Source: Diploscapter coronatus (lineage: Eukaryota; Nematoda; Chromadorea; Rhabditida; Rhabditidae). Taken from it: 64,000 nucleotides of DNA. Where the stretch lies: positions 14,841,201 through 14,905,200 of the forward strand of contig OZ038422.1 of the NCBI GenBank assembly GCA_964036155.1, in the 5' to 3' direction. Positions 35,582-47,938 of this stretch are shown piece by piece. The position numbers were made by a program, and so were the translations under genes. Under the pieces are notes generated by a model. It had not been told where the DNA came from. It worked only from the letters and a program-made list of their open reading frames with translations, and made no database searches. Every line of letters begins with the position of its first letter. Within the stretch, counting starts at the first letter, position 1.

Positions 35582-36137
35582 TTATTGCTCTTTTTCGCCC
35601 AAACACACACATTTTCCACACGGGTAAGTAGGCCAATAGGCCCTCTTCATGTAGCAGCACTTTCCGCTGCAGCTTACTGTTTCGTGCATGCACTGTATTT
35701 TCCTGGTTGACCCATCAGCACGCTGGAATTATGCAGTTATTTGAAACATAAACGTGTCAGAGCGGATTTTCCCTTTAATTTTCAGATTCGAATTTGTAGA
35801 ACCACAAAATATGGATCTGACAGTAGAGAGCGCAAGTGCTTTTTCAAATTTGGTGTTGGTGATATTATGGTGTGTTCATACTCCGCTCATGCTTACGCGA
35901 GCAAAAAAAATCCTACGTGGTTTAAATGAAGTTAATAAAATTGATGGGTAAATAATGTTTAATTATTGTGTTAAAGTGAAAAATGTAATATGTGCAAAAA
36001 TCGATAAATTATGAGATAAAAATGAATTAATAATCAACCTTTCGGCGTTCCAAAGTATTTAATCGAGGTAATCTATGCTCGAAACCACTAACAGTTAGAA
36101 TCAAAACAAACGAAATAAACAATACCAGGAATTTCAT
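35582..36137 (-). CDS. cysteine-rich secreted prepropeptide
   Basis: Two exons (36137-36039, 35722-35582) sum to 240 nt, 79 aa. Exon 1 encodes a signal peptide (MKFLVLFISFVLILTVSG) and a short pro-region ending ERRK. Exon 2 starts with R, so splicing creates RRKR, a canonical dibasic/furin-type processing site. The predicted mature part of about 45 residues has seven Cys in the pattern C-x6-C-x3-CC-x11-C-x2-C-x-C and ends LGEKEQ. An odd Cys number suggests a dimer, a free thiol or an unseen exon. It looks like a defensin-like or other disulfide-stabilised secreted peptide; I recognise no named family. The 316-nt intron contains an open plus-strand frame of unknown meaning (about 35782-35951). 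Confidence 0.65.
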
Positions 36138-36314
36138 GTTCAGTTCCAATTCTAACCAGAAAAGTAGTTCTCTATTTTCTATTTAAAATCTATCGATTTA
36201 TTATGTATCTGTAATGATATGCATGAATTTCAAATCATCTACATTCATGTGTGGAATTTCATAATTTGATTGTTATTTTTCATTTTTCATAATTCCATAT
36301 AATAAAATTAGCCA

Positions 36315-36551
36315 TTATTTTTCTGTGATGTGCACATGCGATCTGTAAATGCAGACGGTTACCAATAGCAACAGTACAACGTAGACGTTTGCGCTCGCGA
36401 AAATTTTATGAGACAACGCTTTTAGACATACTAAAATATCTACTTCTGATTTTTTCACTTTGTAAAAATATATAGTCAGAAAGTCTAATTTTACCTTTCT
36501 CCCTAACATAGAATAAAGAATTTTGCCCGTTCTGAATTTACGATCCATCAT
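36315..36551 (-). CDS. small ORF with C-terminal membrane helix
   Basis: An unspliced frame of 78 codons from an ATG at 36551. The N-terminal half is basic, and a hydrophobic run VYVVLLLLVTVCIY lies near the C-terminus, followed by a short polar tail. Removing a plausible internal intron breaks the frame, so it would have to be intronless, which is uncommon here. It lies in the spacer upstream of the cysteine-rich peptide gene. Possibly chance. Confidence 0.2.
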   Translation of the reverse strand: MMDRKFRTGKILYSMLGRKVKLDFLTIYFYKVKKSEVDILVCLKALSHKIFASANVYVVLLLLVTVCIYRSHVHITEK

Positions 36552-37496
36552 ATTCAAGATTTAATAAGAATTTTGTATCGTCCCCTTGTAAAAAAGTGGG
36601 GAAGTTATGTTGCTAAGAAAAAAATTGTTGCATAAAGAATGTTAGCATTTATCGAACATTAATTGTCCTTTTAATCATATTCCCATTCTTGAACGGTGTT
36701 TGATAATCTTCAAAGATAAGAATGCATGCAAAGTACTTGAAAATATCATTCTCTATCTTCCCTTTCATAACTATTGATTTCACTTTCATGAATTCATATT
36801 TCATTATCAAATTTATAGTTTGCATATTGGGTGGGACAAAATCGTAGGAATTTTGGGAATCGATGATTATTTTCCGTTTCAATTATTATTTTCTTCCAAA
36901 ATTTATGATTTTTAATTATCATAAAAATGAATTTCATGGCCAGATTATGTTTCAACAAGTTTAAACTCGCTAAAATAACAGGTTCTCGTTAATCTCTTAT
37001 GAGTGATATCGATTTTTTCTACCTAAAAAATAAAGAGTTGGTATTCAACATTCTTTTATATATGCGTCATTTTCCGCTTCCGATATTATTCATTTTTCAT
37101 CCTTTTTTCCGAAACATCATGAATTTCATACACTTCGAAAAATCGCGCATCTATCAAGACTTTTATGTTATTTATGCAATAATTTTCTTTATAAAAAATG
37201 TTCTATTATTTTCTTGTAAATTAAATTTTTACCGCATTCTCATCTTAAGTATTTTCATTAGTGCTTCAGATTAAGAAGGGTATATTTGTTGTTTCAAGAA
37301 CATGACTTTAGCGTCATCTTTAATCAAAGAGAATAAAATCGATTGACTTTCATTCTAATAGAATTTTACTTGCAGTTTATCCTACTTTCTACTTCTCAAA
37401 GCGGTCACATTTGAATAGGGGTTTCGGAGAAAGTTTTTCGGTAAAACACCTTTACATTTTATTAATTTCAACTATTTCTATTTTAGACATTAGTTT
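36552..37496. other. intergenic, upstream of acyltransferase
   Basis: About 950 bases of very AT-rich sequence. Frames near 36649-36882 and 36999-37274 are Phe/Ile/Lys-rich translations of AT-rich DNA. An AG dinucleotide at 37484-37485 (ttttag) just before the start codon could serve as a trans-splice acceptor. Confidence 0.35.
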
Positions 37497-40400
37497 ATGC
37501 GCGACAAATTGATTGTCCTTCCAACATCAAATGAAGAAACGTCGAAAAAATCACATAATTATCATCAAACGAATAAATCGAACCAAAATCATAACAAACG
37601 AAGTGATTTACAGGTAATTTTCGTATGCAAAATCTCAAAAAAATAACTAGTTTTAGGGTATTCGTGGCATTGCAATATTATCCGTTCTAGGATTTCATTT
37701 CTACCCACAATATTTTCCGAATGGATACTTTGGAGTTGATCAGTAATTTATCACCAATAGAAATTTGTAGTTTTATCAAATTTCAGATTTTTCGTATTGT
37801 CGGGATTTTTGATGACAATGATATTCGGGTCGAAGCCAGTCAGTCGAAAATCGATTTTTCAGTTTTACTATCGACGCATCAAACGGATTATTCCCCTTTA
37901 TGCGTTTATCGTTTTTATTGGTGAGTTGCTTTTTTGTAAATAAATAACTGGATTGTAGAATTAATAGCATTTTAACACGATGACTTTGAAATTTTTGGAA
38001 GAATTAAAAAATATCTATAAAACAATGAATTTTAGTTTTATCATGCGTGTTGTTATTCTTCCCTCATCTATTTGTGCAATTGAATTCCTTATCGTCACTC
38101 CGTGCAATAAGCTTTACATCGAATGTGATTATGCGTTCGGATGACCATAATTATTTTATTATGGTAAGTTTTTAGATTTTTTTTTTTCAGAAATGTTATT
38201 TTGACTATTTTAAATTGTTTTTCTAAATATAATTTAGCTAAAACAAGCCGAAGATGTCTTCACCCACACCTGGTCTTTATCAGTCGAAATTCAATTCTAT
38301 CTCTTTGTACCCATGATTTTCGTTATTTATCAGGTAAAATCATGACATTTTGAAAATGAACATGTATTTCAGTATATTTGCTCAAGAGAAATGACACAGT
38401 TTGCTCACCTATATTTAACTGTTCTGGCTGTTTTATCATTACTTTATCACTTATTTGCACCGGAAACGATATCATTCAATAGGTAGTTTTATGGCGATAA
38501 AATTTGACTAAACTCTGACCGATTAAGAAAAATAATGAGAATTTAGAAAATTTATAACAAATAAAAATATTTTAGCGTATTCGCACGATTCTGGCAATTT
38601 TACATTGGTATCGAGTCGTATTTCCTTTCGCAATTGTTGGAGAATAAAAAATCGAACCATAATACGATTCTAAACCTCGAGAATCTACCATTTCTTGAAG
38701 GAATTTCGGATGAAGAGAATAGTGCGAATGATGAGGATGATGAAAATTTCCTGAAAGATATCGATATTCGAGGTAACGCAATTTTAAAATTTCTACAGAT
38801 AATGATTGATATTTTAGAACCCAAAAATAGAATATTATGCTTCAATTACAACTGCATCCATCATTTTCAATATGGATTCTCTTTGATGCTGCTTTTGTTG
38901 ATTTCGTTCTTTCCAATTCCACTATTGGCTCTACCAGCAAGAATTTTGTCAACTATTGTTACTAGTGCTGTTATTTTGACAGGAACTTCGTATGGGGAGA
39001 AGAATGTTCTGGCGAATAAGTAAGTTTCGAGATTCGTTCTGAAGCAAATTATGTTTTCTGAAAATTCTGCTGGCATATTTTCCCAAATTTAATTTCAACA
39101 TTTTAGGCATCTAGTATTGATCGGTGATATCTCGTATGCTTTATATCTAATTCACTGGCCGATAGTCGTTTGGATCAAATTCAGCTATCCCGAAGAGTTG
39201 AAATGTGGTGCGCTTTTAAAGTTAAATTGAAATAACTCTGCATTTAAATATCATTGATTTTTCGATAACATCTCAAAACTTTAAACTAGTTTGAACCACT
39301 TGTTATTTTCCCGTTGGAAAATATGAAATTATAACTTATGTTTTTGCTAAATTATAATTTCAGCCCCATTCTTCGGAATCCTCGCATCGATATTCTTGGC
39401 ATATTTGGTCTACATGACGTATGAATCATGGTATTTGAAACTGGAAAAACTGCAAATCGCTATTCTAATCGTCATTTTATATGGATTAGTTTTGGCGTTA
39501 GCTGTAAATTCAGGTTGGTTTTTATCAAAATATCGATAAATGGGGAAAATTCAGAACACGTCGAAAGTCTACTGGAACAAACTCAAAATCATACCATAAT
39601 TGACCATGATAGTGTGAATATTTCAAGAGGTAAATCTTGTTTTTTTCAATATTGATTTATAATTTCAAAGTTTAGAAGAAGCAATCAAATTGAACCGATA
39701 TTGGGCCAAGAATGAATATAACATGTTGATCATTCCAAATTGCTATCCGAACAAAACCGAGCATGGATTTTGCTCTTTTCCTGTAAAATATTTTATTTTA
39801 CTCATATCAAGTAAAACATACATTTTTAGTACAACGAAAAAGGAAAATATAGAATTATGGTTTTGGGCAACAGTTATGGCGCAAATATGGGTGAATTGTT
39901 CTACAAGACTTTTGGTTCATATGCCAAAAATATGAGCAAGTTTACTCATTCATGCAAGTTTCCGAGTATTTCTTATTTTATTTTTTTAAACTTTAATTTT
40001 AGACTGCGAAGTTTTAGTCGTGAGTAAAAAGAATAAGGCTTGTTCTGAAATTGTGGATACTTATTTGTGAGTCATTTTTTATCTTCATAAATTACAAAAA
40101 AAAGTTTTAGAGAGCAAGCCACGAATTTCAAGCCAGATTTTTTGTTTATTGTTGCAAGAAGTTTCGTCATCAATGGGCCTATCGAGGACCCAATCAAAAT
40201 ATCGGATGATCAAATTTTGAAAGAAGCTGTACAACGATTGAAGGTTGAATATTAGATTAAGAAATTTGACTAATAAATTTGACTTCAGAACTATGAAGAA
40301 TTGACAAAATATCACGTATTTATCGTTGGAACTATCCCCGCTCCGATAGAATATTTCCTCACGAAATATACGGATAAAATTGACAAGAAGCAGAATGTTA

Positions 40401-40759
40401 CTAGTGTAGGAAAATTCATTTTATATTTTACTCTACTATACATTTAGTCCGAGTTCATCAAGGACAAATCATATCTAAACGGAATTAAGCGGAATTTGGA
40501 GCTCGGGAAACTGTAAGTGTTTGAAATTAAAGTAGCTTTTGTTCAAATTTAAAATAAATTTAGCTGCTCGAAATGCACGATTTTGCCTTTTGGGGATCCG
40601 TTTTTCGTCATCAAACCCTATGAGAATCCCCAATTCTTCGATTCGAAGACTCTTCTCGGCTATTTTTTCGATGGATTGCATCTCACTCCTGCGGGTCAAC
40701 AATTACTCAAACCGGCCTTGGAAAATCAGCTTAGAGATTTTGAAAAGGAATATTTGTAA
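37497..40759 (+). CDS. OAC-type membrane O-acyltransferase with SGNH domain
   Basis: Eighteen exons (37497-37613, 37657-37742, 37787-37920, 38036-38163, 38238-38333, 38373-38482, 38576-38772, 38818-39019, 39107-39207, 39364-39513, 39555-39629, 39676-39782, 39830-39965, 40003-40066, 40111-40243, 40289-40405, 40448-40512, 40564-40759) sum to 2214 nt, 737 aa. The N-terminal half is an acyltransferase-3 domain of about ten helices with LQGIRGIAILSVLGFHFYP, NGYFGVDQFFVLSGFLM, YYRRIKRIIPLY, WSLSVEIQFYLFVP and SYALYLIHWP. The C-terminal half is an SGNH-hydrolase-like domain with the nucleophile block GNSYG near residue 514 and DGLHLTPAG near the end. Such proteins move acyl groups onto extracellular or lumenal substrates; the nematode OAC substrates are mostly unknown. 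Convergent with pcs-1. Confidence 0.93.
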
Positions 40760-41457
40760 TAAATGTATTTACATGAAAAAAATGTCTGTAAGTCAGGACT
40801 GAGACTGAATTCTGATTACAAGTTTTCAAGTTTTACAAATCACTTTCATCGCACACAATAAGAAACTTCATATATTATCTTAGGCAATTACTAAAAATGA
40901 CGGATGGCAGAATTCTATAGTTAGAGAGCGCAAATCCCTGCCTTTTTGTGAAGCCAAAGTCAATGAGCGATTTTTCATCATTTTTTTCAAAAAATTTCTA
41001 GAAAATTTGCGAAGCTATCTTTTTCTGATTTTCCTTTTCCCATATTGGATATTAAATTAGGGGATATTTTTGCAAGGCACGCTTTTTGCCTGGCGCGAAT
41101 TTGTTCACAAAAAGGAATTTTCGGATCATCGTCTTCACAAATTAATATTTTTTGTTACATTGATTCGTTTTTTCATGCGCTTTGCTATAAAGTTAATTAG
41201 TCTAGCAGATTTTAAGAAAAATACTTTCATCGCTCTGTATTTACATCGGGAATATCACTTGTGCCCTCTATGTATAAGTACGTGAAACCATAAATTTTTT
41301 CCAAAGATTTATTCATTAAATCGACTTAGAGAAAAAAAATGATAATGCATTATGATATCTTAGTTACGCGTGAGATCTCCCGTTGAAAATTTTGATATTC
41401 TTGCTATTCGAAATGAAACTTGTTCTTGTACGATTTTTAAGGGTAAGGAAACTTTGA
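40760..41457. other. intergenic between convergent genes
   Basis: About 700 bases holding the 3' ends of the acyltransferase and pcs-1 transcripts. A plus-strand frame at 41070-41285 has no coding character. Nothing else recognised. Confidence 0.4.
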
Positions 41458-44055
41458 TCAAAGCGCCGTGTCAATTCCACAAGTGCATTCAAATCCATTT
41501 TCCGAGGAGTAACTACTCCCCCCACTATTTCCGCTGTTGTTGGATCGAATCGATAGGGCTCGATCCAAATTTGGCGGGGGTCGCGAGCAGCACATCAGCG
41601 TTTGTATTAGGATGTGGAGTTGATCTGAAAATAACCATATTATTTTTTTTTTAAAATCGACCATAACAATTTTTTGAGAAAGTATACCATCTCAAGCTAA
41701 ATTAGACTAATATATACTAAGCTTGTTCAAGTAGATCTTCATTGATTATCTAATTCTACTATGGTCACAGAACCAGTTTAAAATAAATTAATAGAACATT
41801 TGAAATTTTCTGAAACTTACTAATTTCATTTCTCGTGTCAGCCGAGAATGATTCGATCTTCTCTCGGGCCATTTCTGCCAGTCGATCATTGCGAGTTGAA
41901 GATCCGATCTAGAAATTACTCTTCAAAAAAATTCTAGTTTTATTAATTTCACCTCATAAGGCCAAGCCAACATCAACGCAGCTACGGAACTCGTTCCGAA
42001 AATCTGAGCGATCGGCGTCTTTCTTAGTTCCGCACAGATTTCCTTACACGCCTCGGAATGTTGGAAGATGCAGTCCTTGCAGAAGGAGTCTTCTTTCTTG
42101 CATAGCTGAAAATTGATTTATTTGTGCAAAAAAGTTCATATTCTAGGAGATTTTAACCAAAATTTACAATAAAAATAGTGATATCGCATTACCACCACTA
42201 CACTATTCAGTAACAGTGAGTCGAATGAAATTTCATATAAATTTCATTATGAAAGTTAAAACGCTAACTGATATTTTTTGCTATTTGAATGAATAACTTG
42301 CAAAGGCGAACCTTTGCTTCAAATAATACTCACAATTATAGTAATCATGCAATTTCTACCTGTTGCTGTTGATCGAGGTTCTTCTGCGTGCAGCAGAGAG
42401 CGTAGTCAGCAAAGCACTGCGCGAATCGTCGGCAGACGAGTTGCAACTCCTCGGTCGGGTCAGAGATCGGCTCTTCGAGGAGGAAGTTCTTCCAGGAGAT
42501 CACGCTCTGGGCGAACTGAAAAAGTTTAGTTATGAGAGCTATTTGATCTAAATTTAGATCAATATGATAATAATATGGAACTAAATAGGACTGATAAAAT
42601 CTTGGAAAAGTCTCTTTTTGTGAATATCGTGTCTAGTTCCGTGAGTATAAACTATATCAATTTTCAAACGAAAGTCCACTAGCCTGTGCATCGTTGAAGC
42701 ATAGATTAGTCCGCAATGAAAATATCACTAACGGACGAGTATCTTTGCGGAGTTTCAGTGTGACGTAGCCTAAAATTATCTATGTTATGTTTCAAAGTTA
42801 GTTATAGCAAGATTCGTTTTCAAATTTAATACATTTGATCTTCCAGAATCTCTTTAGCATAATAATAATAATAATAATAATCATCATCAAACTCGCCTCT
42901 CGGTTTCTTGGTGGTATTTTCGATGGAGCACATGGACTTTCGCAACTGCTTCAAGGTAACCCAATGAGGTGGATACCTGAAAATTAGCATTCAATTTTCG
43001 AAAAATTAGATATTTCTTCCTACTTGAATCTCGCCACATCCATGATCAACACACTATCTGTAGCGGAATGATACGCGGCAAGAGGCGAGAAGTGCCCGGA
43101 TCCAGTCTGATCAAGCTGAGCGCGATCGTATGAGGCAACAACGACATCGGTGTCACTTCTCACTGATTTGATTAGATTTTCGCGGAAGCGGTTCAGGAAG
43201 ACTGAAAATTGAATCATAATTTCCGAAAATACCATTATATTGACGATATTTTATATCACTATGACATGGCAAATAGAGTCATGTATAAGTTTTTCTTTAA
43301 ACAATTTGTAAAATTTCTAATGCAATAAGGCATCTTTAGGAAAAAATAAAGAAAATATTCAAAAATAATACAAGATTAAAGATATTACTACCATGCTAAC
43401 TTCACAAATTTGTGATGTTATTTCATATCGCAGTGACGAAATAATACGATTATAATTGATACTCACAATCAGTATCATTCGCCGTGTAGATCACAGTTTG
43501 CAATCGATTGCACGTCGCCAGACATCCGAATTGGGGCAGATTGATTCCGGTTCTGAAATTTCAGATTAAAATTATTTTAATTTGCAAAATCCAACTTTTT
43601 CACATTTTCCAACGGCACGCAACAGTCCAACATCGATTCGTGATAGTACCGCCACGGTGACTTCCAAACTCGCCCAGGATCGACTTCGAGAGAATTTAGG
43701 ACCATCACTGAAACCATAGTTTCAAATAAACATTTAATTCATGTTACAGAAAGCATTATATTTCAAGGTGAAAATTTCATGATATTCTACGCAACAAGGT
43801 GTGTGGTAATAGTTCAATAATTTACCCAATGTACTCAATCCACAATATGCCGGCTCATCTTGTGTCCGAAAATGTGCCGCTAATTTGAAGTAGATGCTTG
43901 CATTTCCTGGAGATAAAAATGCGATTTTATTTTCAGACAATTTGGTTACCCTCCAACAGGGATTCTGTGAACATTTTCTTGCCAGCTTCACTGGAAAAGT
44001 CGATGCATGATTCTGGTAGGGGTCGCCGATAGAAGTTTTTCGCCGTTACAGACAT
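41458..44055 (-). CDS. pcs-1: phytochelatin synthase
   Basis: Glutathione gamma-glutamylcysteinyltransferase: makes metal-binding phytochelatins from glutathione in the cytosol and confers cadmium tolerance. Eleven exons (44055-43950, 43906-43826, 43707-43596, 43552-43467, 43201-43024, 42976-42897, 42769-42684, 42515-42360, 42105-41953, 41908-41821, 41624-41458) sum to 1293 nt, 430 aa. The start [15 protein letters not shown] matches the nematode enzyme as I know it. The papain-like triad is Cys57 in EPAYCGLST, His165 in [12 protein letters not shown] and Asp183 in VLIMDVARF. The C-terminal half is Cys-rich (CRRFAQC, ALCCTQ, CKDC) as usual for metal sensing, with a Ser/Gly/Asn-rich end. Introns 6 and 7 both need GC donors. 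A possible trans-splice acceptor lies 22 bases before the ATG. Confidence 0.95.
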
Positions 44056-45114
44056 TTTCAGGATGAAATGTGATGATCTGAACACGAATATTTAAAAGTG
44101 AAAATATGATAAATTGCATCAGGTAATGAAATAGTCATAGATGAATCAATAAGTGTAAGAAAAATGTGATAAAAATGAGACGATCGCGTTTTTATTCACA
44201 AAAGTTATGAATAACGAAATTTTATCGCCGAAAATAACGTCAATGTGCGTCTTACGCTCACTATCAAAGAGCGGAAAATCGATTGCAACCACGCTTTAGT
44301 TATGACTCACCTAAAAGTGCTCAATTCTATGATTATTTGCTCTGAATAGGTACAAGTTAAAAAATTTTATTCTAGACAGTTTTAGACTTTTATTTTATAA
44401 TGTTGAACTAAAGATTACTTGGTTGGCATTTCAATGATGAATGAATAAAGACGAATGATAAGTGTTAAGCTCAACAAAGCTGATAAGTTAACAAAGAGCA
44501 CGAGTGAGGAGAGAAGAAAGAGGGAAAATGAAATTGAACTCGGAAAATGACGCATTTTGGCGGAGAACTCGAAAGAAAGCGTTGAAATGTCGACAATGTG
44601 GAAATGTGAAATGTGACATGCCGAATGATTCTGATGTGATGATTTGGCAGAAAGATTTGAGGTTTCAGATCAAAACTTGGAATAAAAAATCTTTGAAGTC
44701 TTCGTAGCAAACCAAGAGGAAAATATCAATGATGATCCTTAGGTGGTAACTTGATTGAACACTTATTTTATCAAGTAATTTTCTTCAATGAAGTTCAGTC
44801 AAGAGTTTTCAAGCTGGAGTGTGAAATGTGGCGTCAGCAAAAATATGACGTGAAAATGATCTAGCCGTCAAAACATTCAATTTCAAACCGACTGGCAATG
44901 TTCACTGGGGGCAAAAATGCGAAACTAAAGACTGAATTCCAAAACGTGGCGTAAACAAATTGATTTTCTGTAGATTTTAGGTATAGATAAATTAAATTTC
45001 ATAAAACGGCGGATAAATTTTTGAAGTCAGACTGAACATAATGAAGCCTGAGCTCAATTGAGCTATAAAATCCACTTATTGCTCCTTCAATTCGAAATAA
45101 AGTGTTTCAAGAAG
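44056..45114. other. intergenic, pcs-1 promoter side
   Basis: About 1 kb upstream of pcs-1. Open frames on both strands at 44471-44710 overlap each other and have no splice context; the plus-strand one contains CRQCGNVKCD but no fuller zinc-binding pattern. I looked for, and did not see, a convincing metal-response or GATA arrangement. Confidence 0.35.
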
Positions 45115-45621
45115 CTAGGAAATAATTTTCCAAGACAATTTTGAAGAGATATCAGCTTGCAAAATTCTTTGCGAAAAAAGGACGCAAAGGTTATTTCTTG
45201 AGAAGATCAATTTTACAAGAGTGCAAAAACTTTCACATGACTTGAAACTTTTTGCCTAAAATAATTTAATTTTTGTCTAAAATTTAAACAAATCTATAAA
45301 AGAGATCAGAAAAATTTCGTACTAACCTTCGAATTTTCGGTTACAAGAATATTTCTAGCTTCTAGTAGTAGTAGTAGTTTAGGACAGCCAAGAACTCGAA
45401 TAACTCTTGTTTTTGAGGGATCGACTGATTTTCTTACAGCCTCAGAATCAGTTAGAATGAGTCTAGAAAGAAAGAGAAATAAGCATTCTTTTCCTTCGGT
45501 TCATTGTGATCGACTTTTTGTGATTGAGAGCGGAGACTCACCCGTTTGCCCCGAGAACTGAGGATCTCAGGGATAAAGGGAGATTTATTTCCGTGTCAAA
45601 TGCGTCATTCAAGTCATTCAT
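45115..45621 (-). CDS. hypothetical small protein
   Basis: Three exons (45621-45542, 45462-45327, 45255-45115) join in phase to 357 nt, 118 aa, with good donors and acceptors. The first 72 residues look genuinely coding (MNDLNDAFDTEINLPLSLRS, then DSEAVRKSVDPSKTRVIRVL and a Leu run before EARNILVTENSK). The third exon, rich in Cys, Phe and Ser, is less convincing and may be intron or untranslated sequence. No family recognised. It lies upstream of pcs-1 on the same strand; splicing into pcs-1 would not keep its frame. Confidence 0.4.
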
Positions 45622-47938
45622 CGAGTACTCGAGGGCCACTACACTTCATTTCAACGCGTTTTGTATCTTGATCCAGACGTGTTTTCGTAAATTATTTATC
45701 TTTCAACGGTTTTAAACATTGGTGTTTTAAAATAGTTTAAAATTTATGGATTTTTGAGAATTTCTCATGAGTAAATTTGTATTTCCTTCTGAAAGGAGAC
45801 TTGTATCCTGATCTAGACGTTTTGTTTCGTAAATAATAGATCATTCAACGTGTTTCTCACGTTCAAAAGAGTATCCTACATTAGTGCTGGCAAAATTAGA
45901 ATTTAATGATTTTGGTATTGTCACTGACCGATAACTCGAGACGGAATAAATGATTCAGAAATTCAAATATGCAAAATGTGCATTGCGTATTCAAATAGTC
46001 GCCTAACTTATTTCTTGAATACGATATAAATAGCGTAAAGCCTGATGAAAACAATTCTCTAATTCCCGCGCGTCAAAAGGCAGCGTCATTTATTTCGTCT
46101 CAAATAATCAGCCATTGACAATATCTGTCTTCTAGAATTTTTATCTTCATATCAAATTTTGACATTTATAACATTCTAACGAACTTATCATAGATCTTAA
46201 TGGGTTCGTGAAATTTTTAGGCTGAAAATTTCATTTTTCTTTACCTTAATTTAATTTTAGGATAAGTTTATTGACGAATGACATGTTTCAAAAGTAATCC
46301 AAAATCTTTGATTATCTAACTTCTTTTTCAAGCATTCTCTGCATTCTTTTCATGATTTATGTAGGTGCTTTGATCCTCTCAGGCACAAACAAATGACCTA
46401 TCCTCGCCCATTCCAACCTATCAATCGATTTTGACAAATGCTTAGATACAAAGTTTTCTAAAGCAGAATTTATTAAGGTAATTCGAGAAGGATAAAATTC
46501 GCTAGCACATTGTCAGATAATCTTTGTTATATATATATATTTTTTTTTTTAAATAAGCATGGTAAAAATTGTTTAAATTTTCAGATATCATTGTTAGAAT
46601 TTCAACTTTCTTCAAAAATAAAAAAAAGAATTTTCTTTCAATATCGATTTTATTGCGATCCAAGTAATAACGAAAACGAAATAACATCAAATTGAGGAGT
46701 AAGAAGATGTGGTGTGCTTATATAAACACGTTTAGCCGTAAATGTCAGTTCACCTTATGAATTATTTTTGGAAATATTCTGGGTCCATTTGTCTAAATTT
46801 CAGTTCTAACCTCCAAATACTTCCAAGGTATTATCCTCTATAGTCTAAAAATAACACGAGTCAAATAATAACAAATGTACTGCATTTTTCAACGAAAAAC
46901 TACAGTATGAACATGAATGAAGTGTTCGAGAAATAAATGAAACGAGTACGGTTAAATGCTATGGCCATGGAAAAAGGAGGAAAATAACGAGGACGGAACT
47001 ACATTTTAGTTTGTAAATATCAGGCAAATAAAACATTTAGGTTTAGAAACTTTTCAAGCAAAATGTCCGAGCTTCATTTTTATTCGCCCAAAAATGATAA
47101 GGTGCTCAAATTATCGAAGGTTAGTCGTAAAGTCCGAAATACAAAGAACTGTATGTAGCATCTAAAAAGTATACAAATCTTGTATTTTAGAATTCTCGAA
47201 ACGTACGATATGTGTGAGAAATGGGTATAGAAAAATGGGAAATAATTTCAAAAATCACAACTCCCATTTTTCAAAGAATAGTGCACAGCACTGAACAAAA
47301 GTAAGAACAATTCAGATAACGAGGTGAGAAAATGACGAAAATACTCCCAATGGTAACAATAATGAACAAGTTAAAATCGCACATCTGAGGGTACCGAATA
47401 TCATTTTTAAAATGGGGCTATTATTAGTAACACAAAAACGTGTTGGATATAAGAATCCAAGCATTTAAAGGAGTAACACAAAAACTGCAGACAGATGTTA
47501 TCATATTGGTCGGAACAATGATGAATTATGATAAGAAAAACATGGTGAGAAAAAGAAAATACACTAAATTTAACGAAAATTTTGTACACCAGTTCTGGTT
47601 AACTTTGAGGCAAATGTACTTGTAATATTTTGGAAAATGAGATTTTTCTACCATAGAACGGATCTAGTTTCTCAAAATGATTAGTTTTATCAATTGTCAA
47701 GAGAAAGTTCATAAATTTTTAGTCATTCAATACAAAAATTGACGAATGCCAACAATATCAAAAAGCTCATTTTCTCATCCATATGAATTTGTTACTCCTT
47801 TCTTTTTTGTTGCACCCCTTTTCCAATTTAGCATACCACTTTTCAATAATAAGATAATTTGATTACATACTTTTCTCAGATCTTTTTCAATTCAGCCTGT
47901 ATTTAGGGGGCCTTCCTGAACTTTCCCGAGCCCTCTCC
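45622..47938. other. long intergenic region
   Basis: About 2.3 kb of AT-rich DNA downstream of the EMSY-like gene. Overlapping frames near 46502-46695 and 47407-47625 occur on both strands and look non-coding. A short (AT)n and T-run tract sits near 46530-46550. No gene, RNA or foldback element recognised. Confidence 0.4.

Noticed and set aside
36999..37274. 91-codon ORF on the plus strand
   Set aside because: Phe/Ile/Lys-rich translation of AT-rich DNA; no splice sites that link it to the acyltransferase gene.
44504..44707. Plus-strand ORF with CRQCGNVKCD, a possible zinc-binding fragment
   Set aside because: Only three Cys, no splice context, and an equally long antisense frame overlaps it.
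44041..45621. The small gene at 45115-45621 as 5' exons of a longer pcs-1
   Set aside because: Splicing from its exon 2 to the acceptor before the pcs-1 ATG puts pcs-1 out of frame, and [11 protein letters not shown] is already the known N-terminus of the nematode enzyme.
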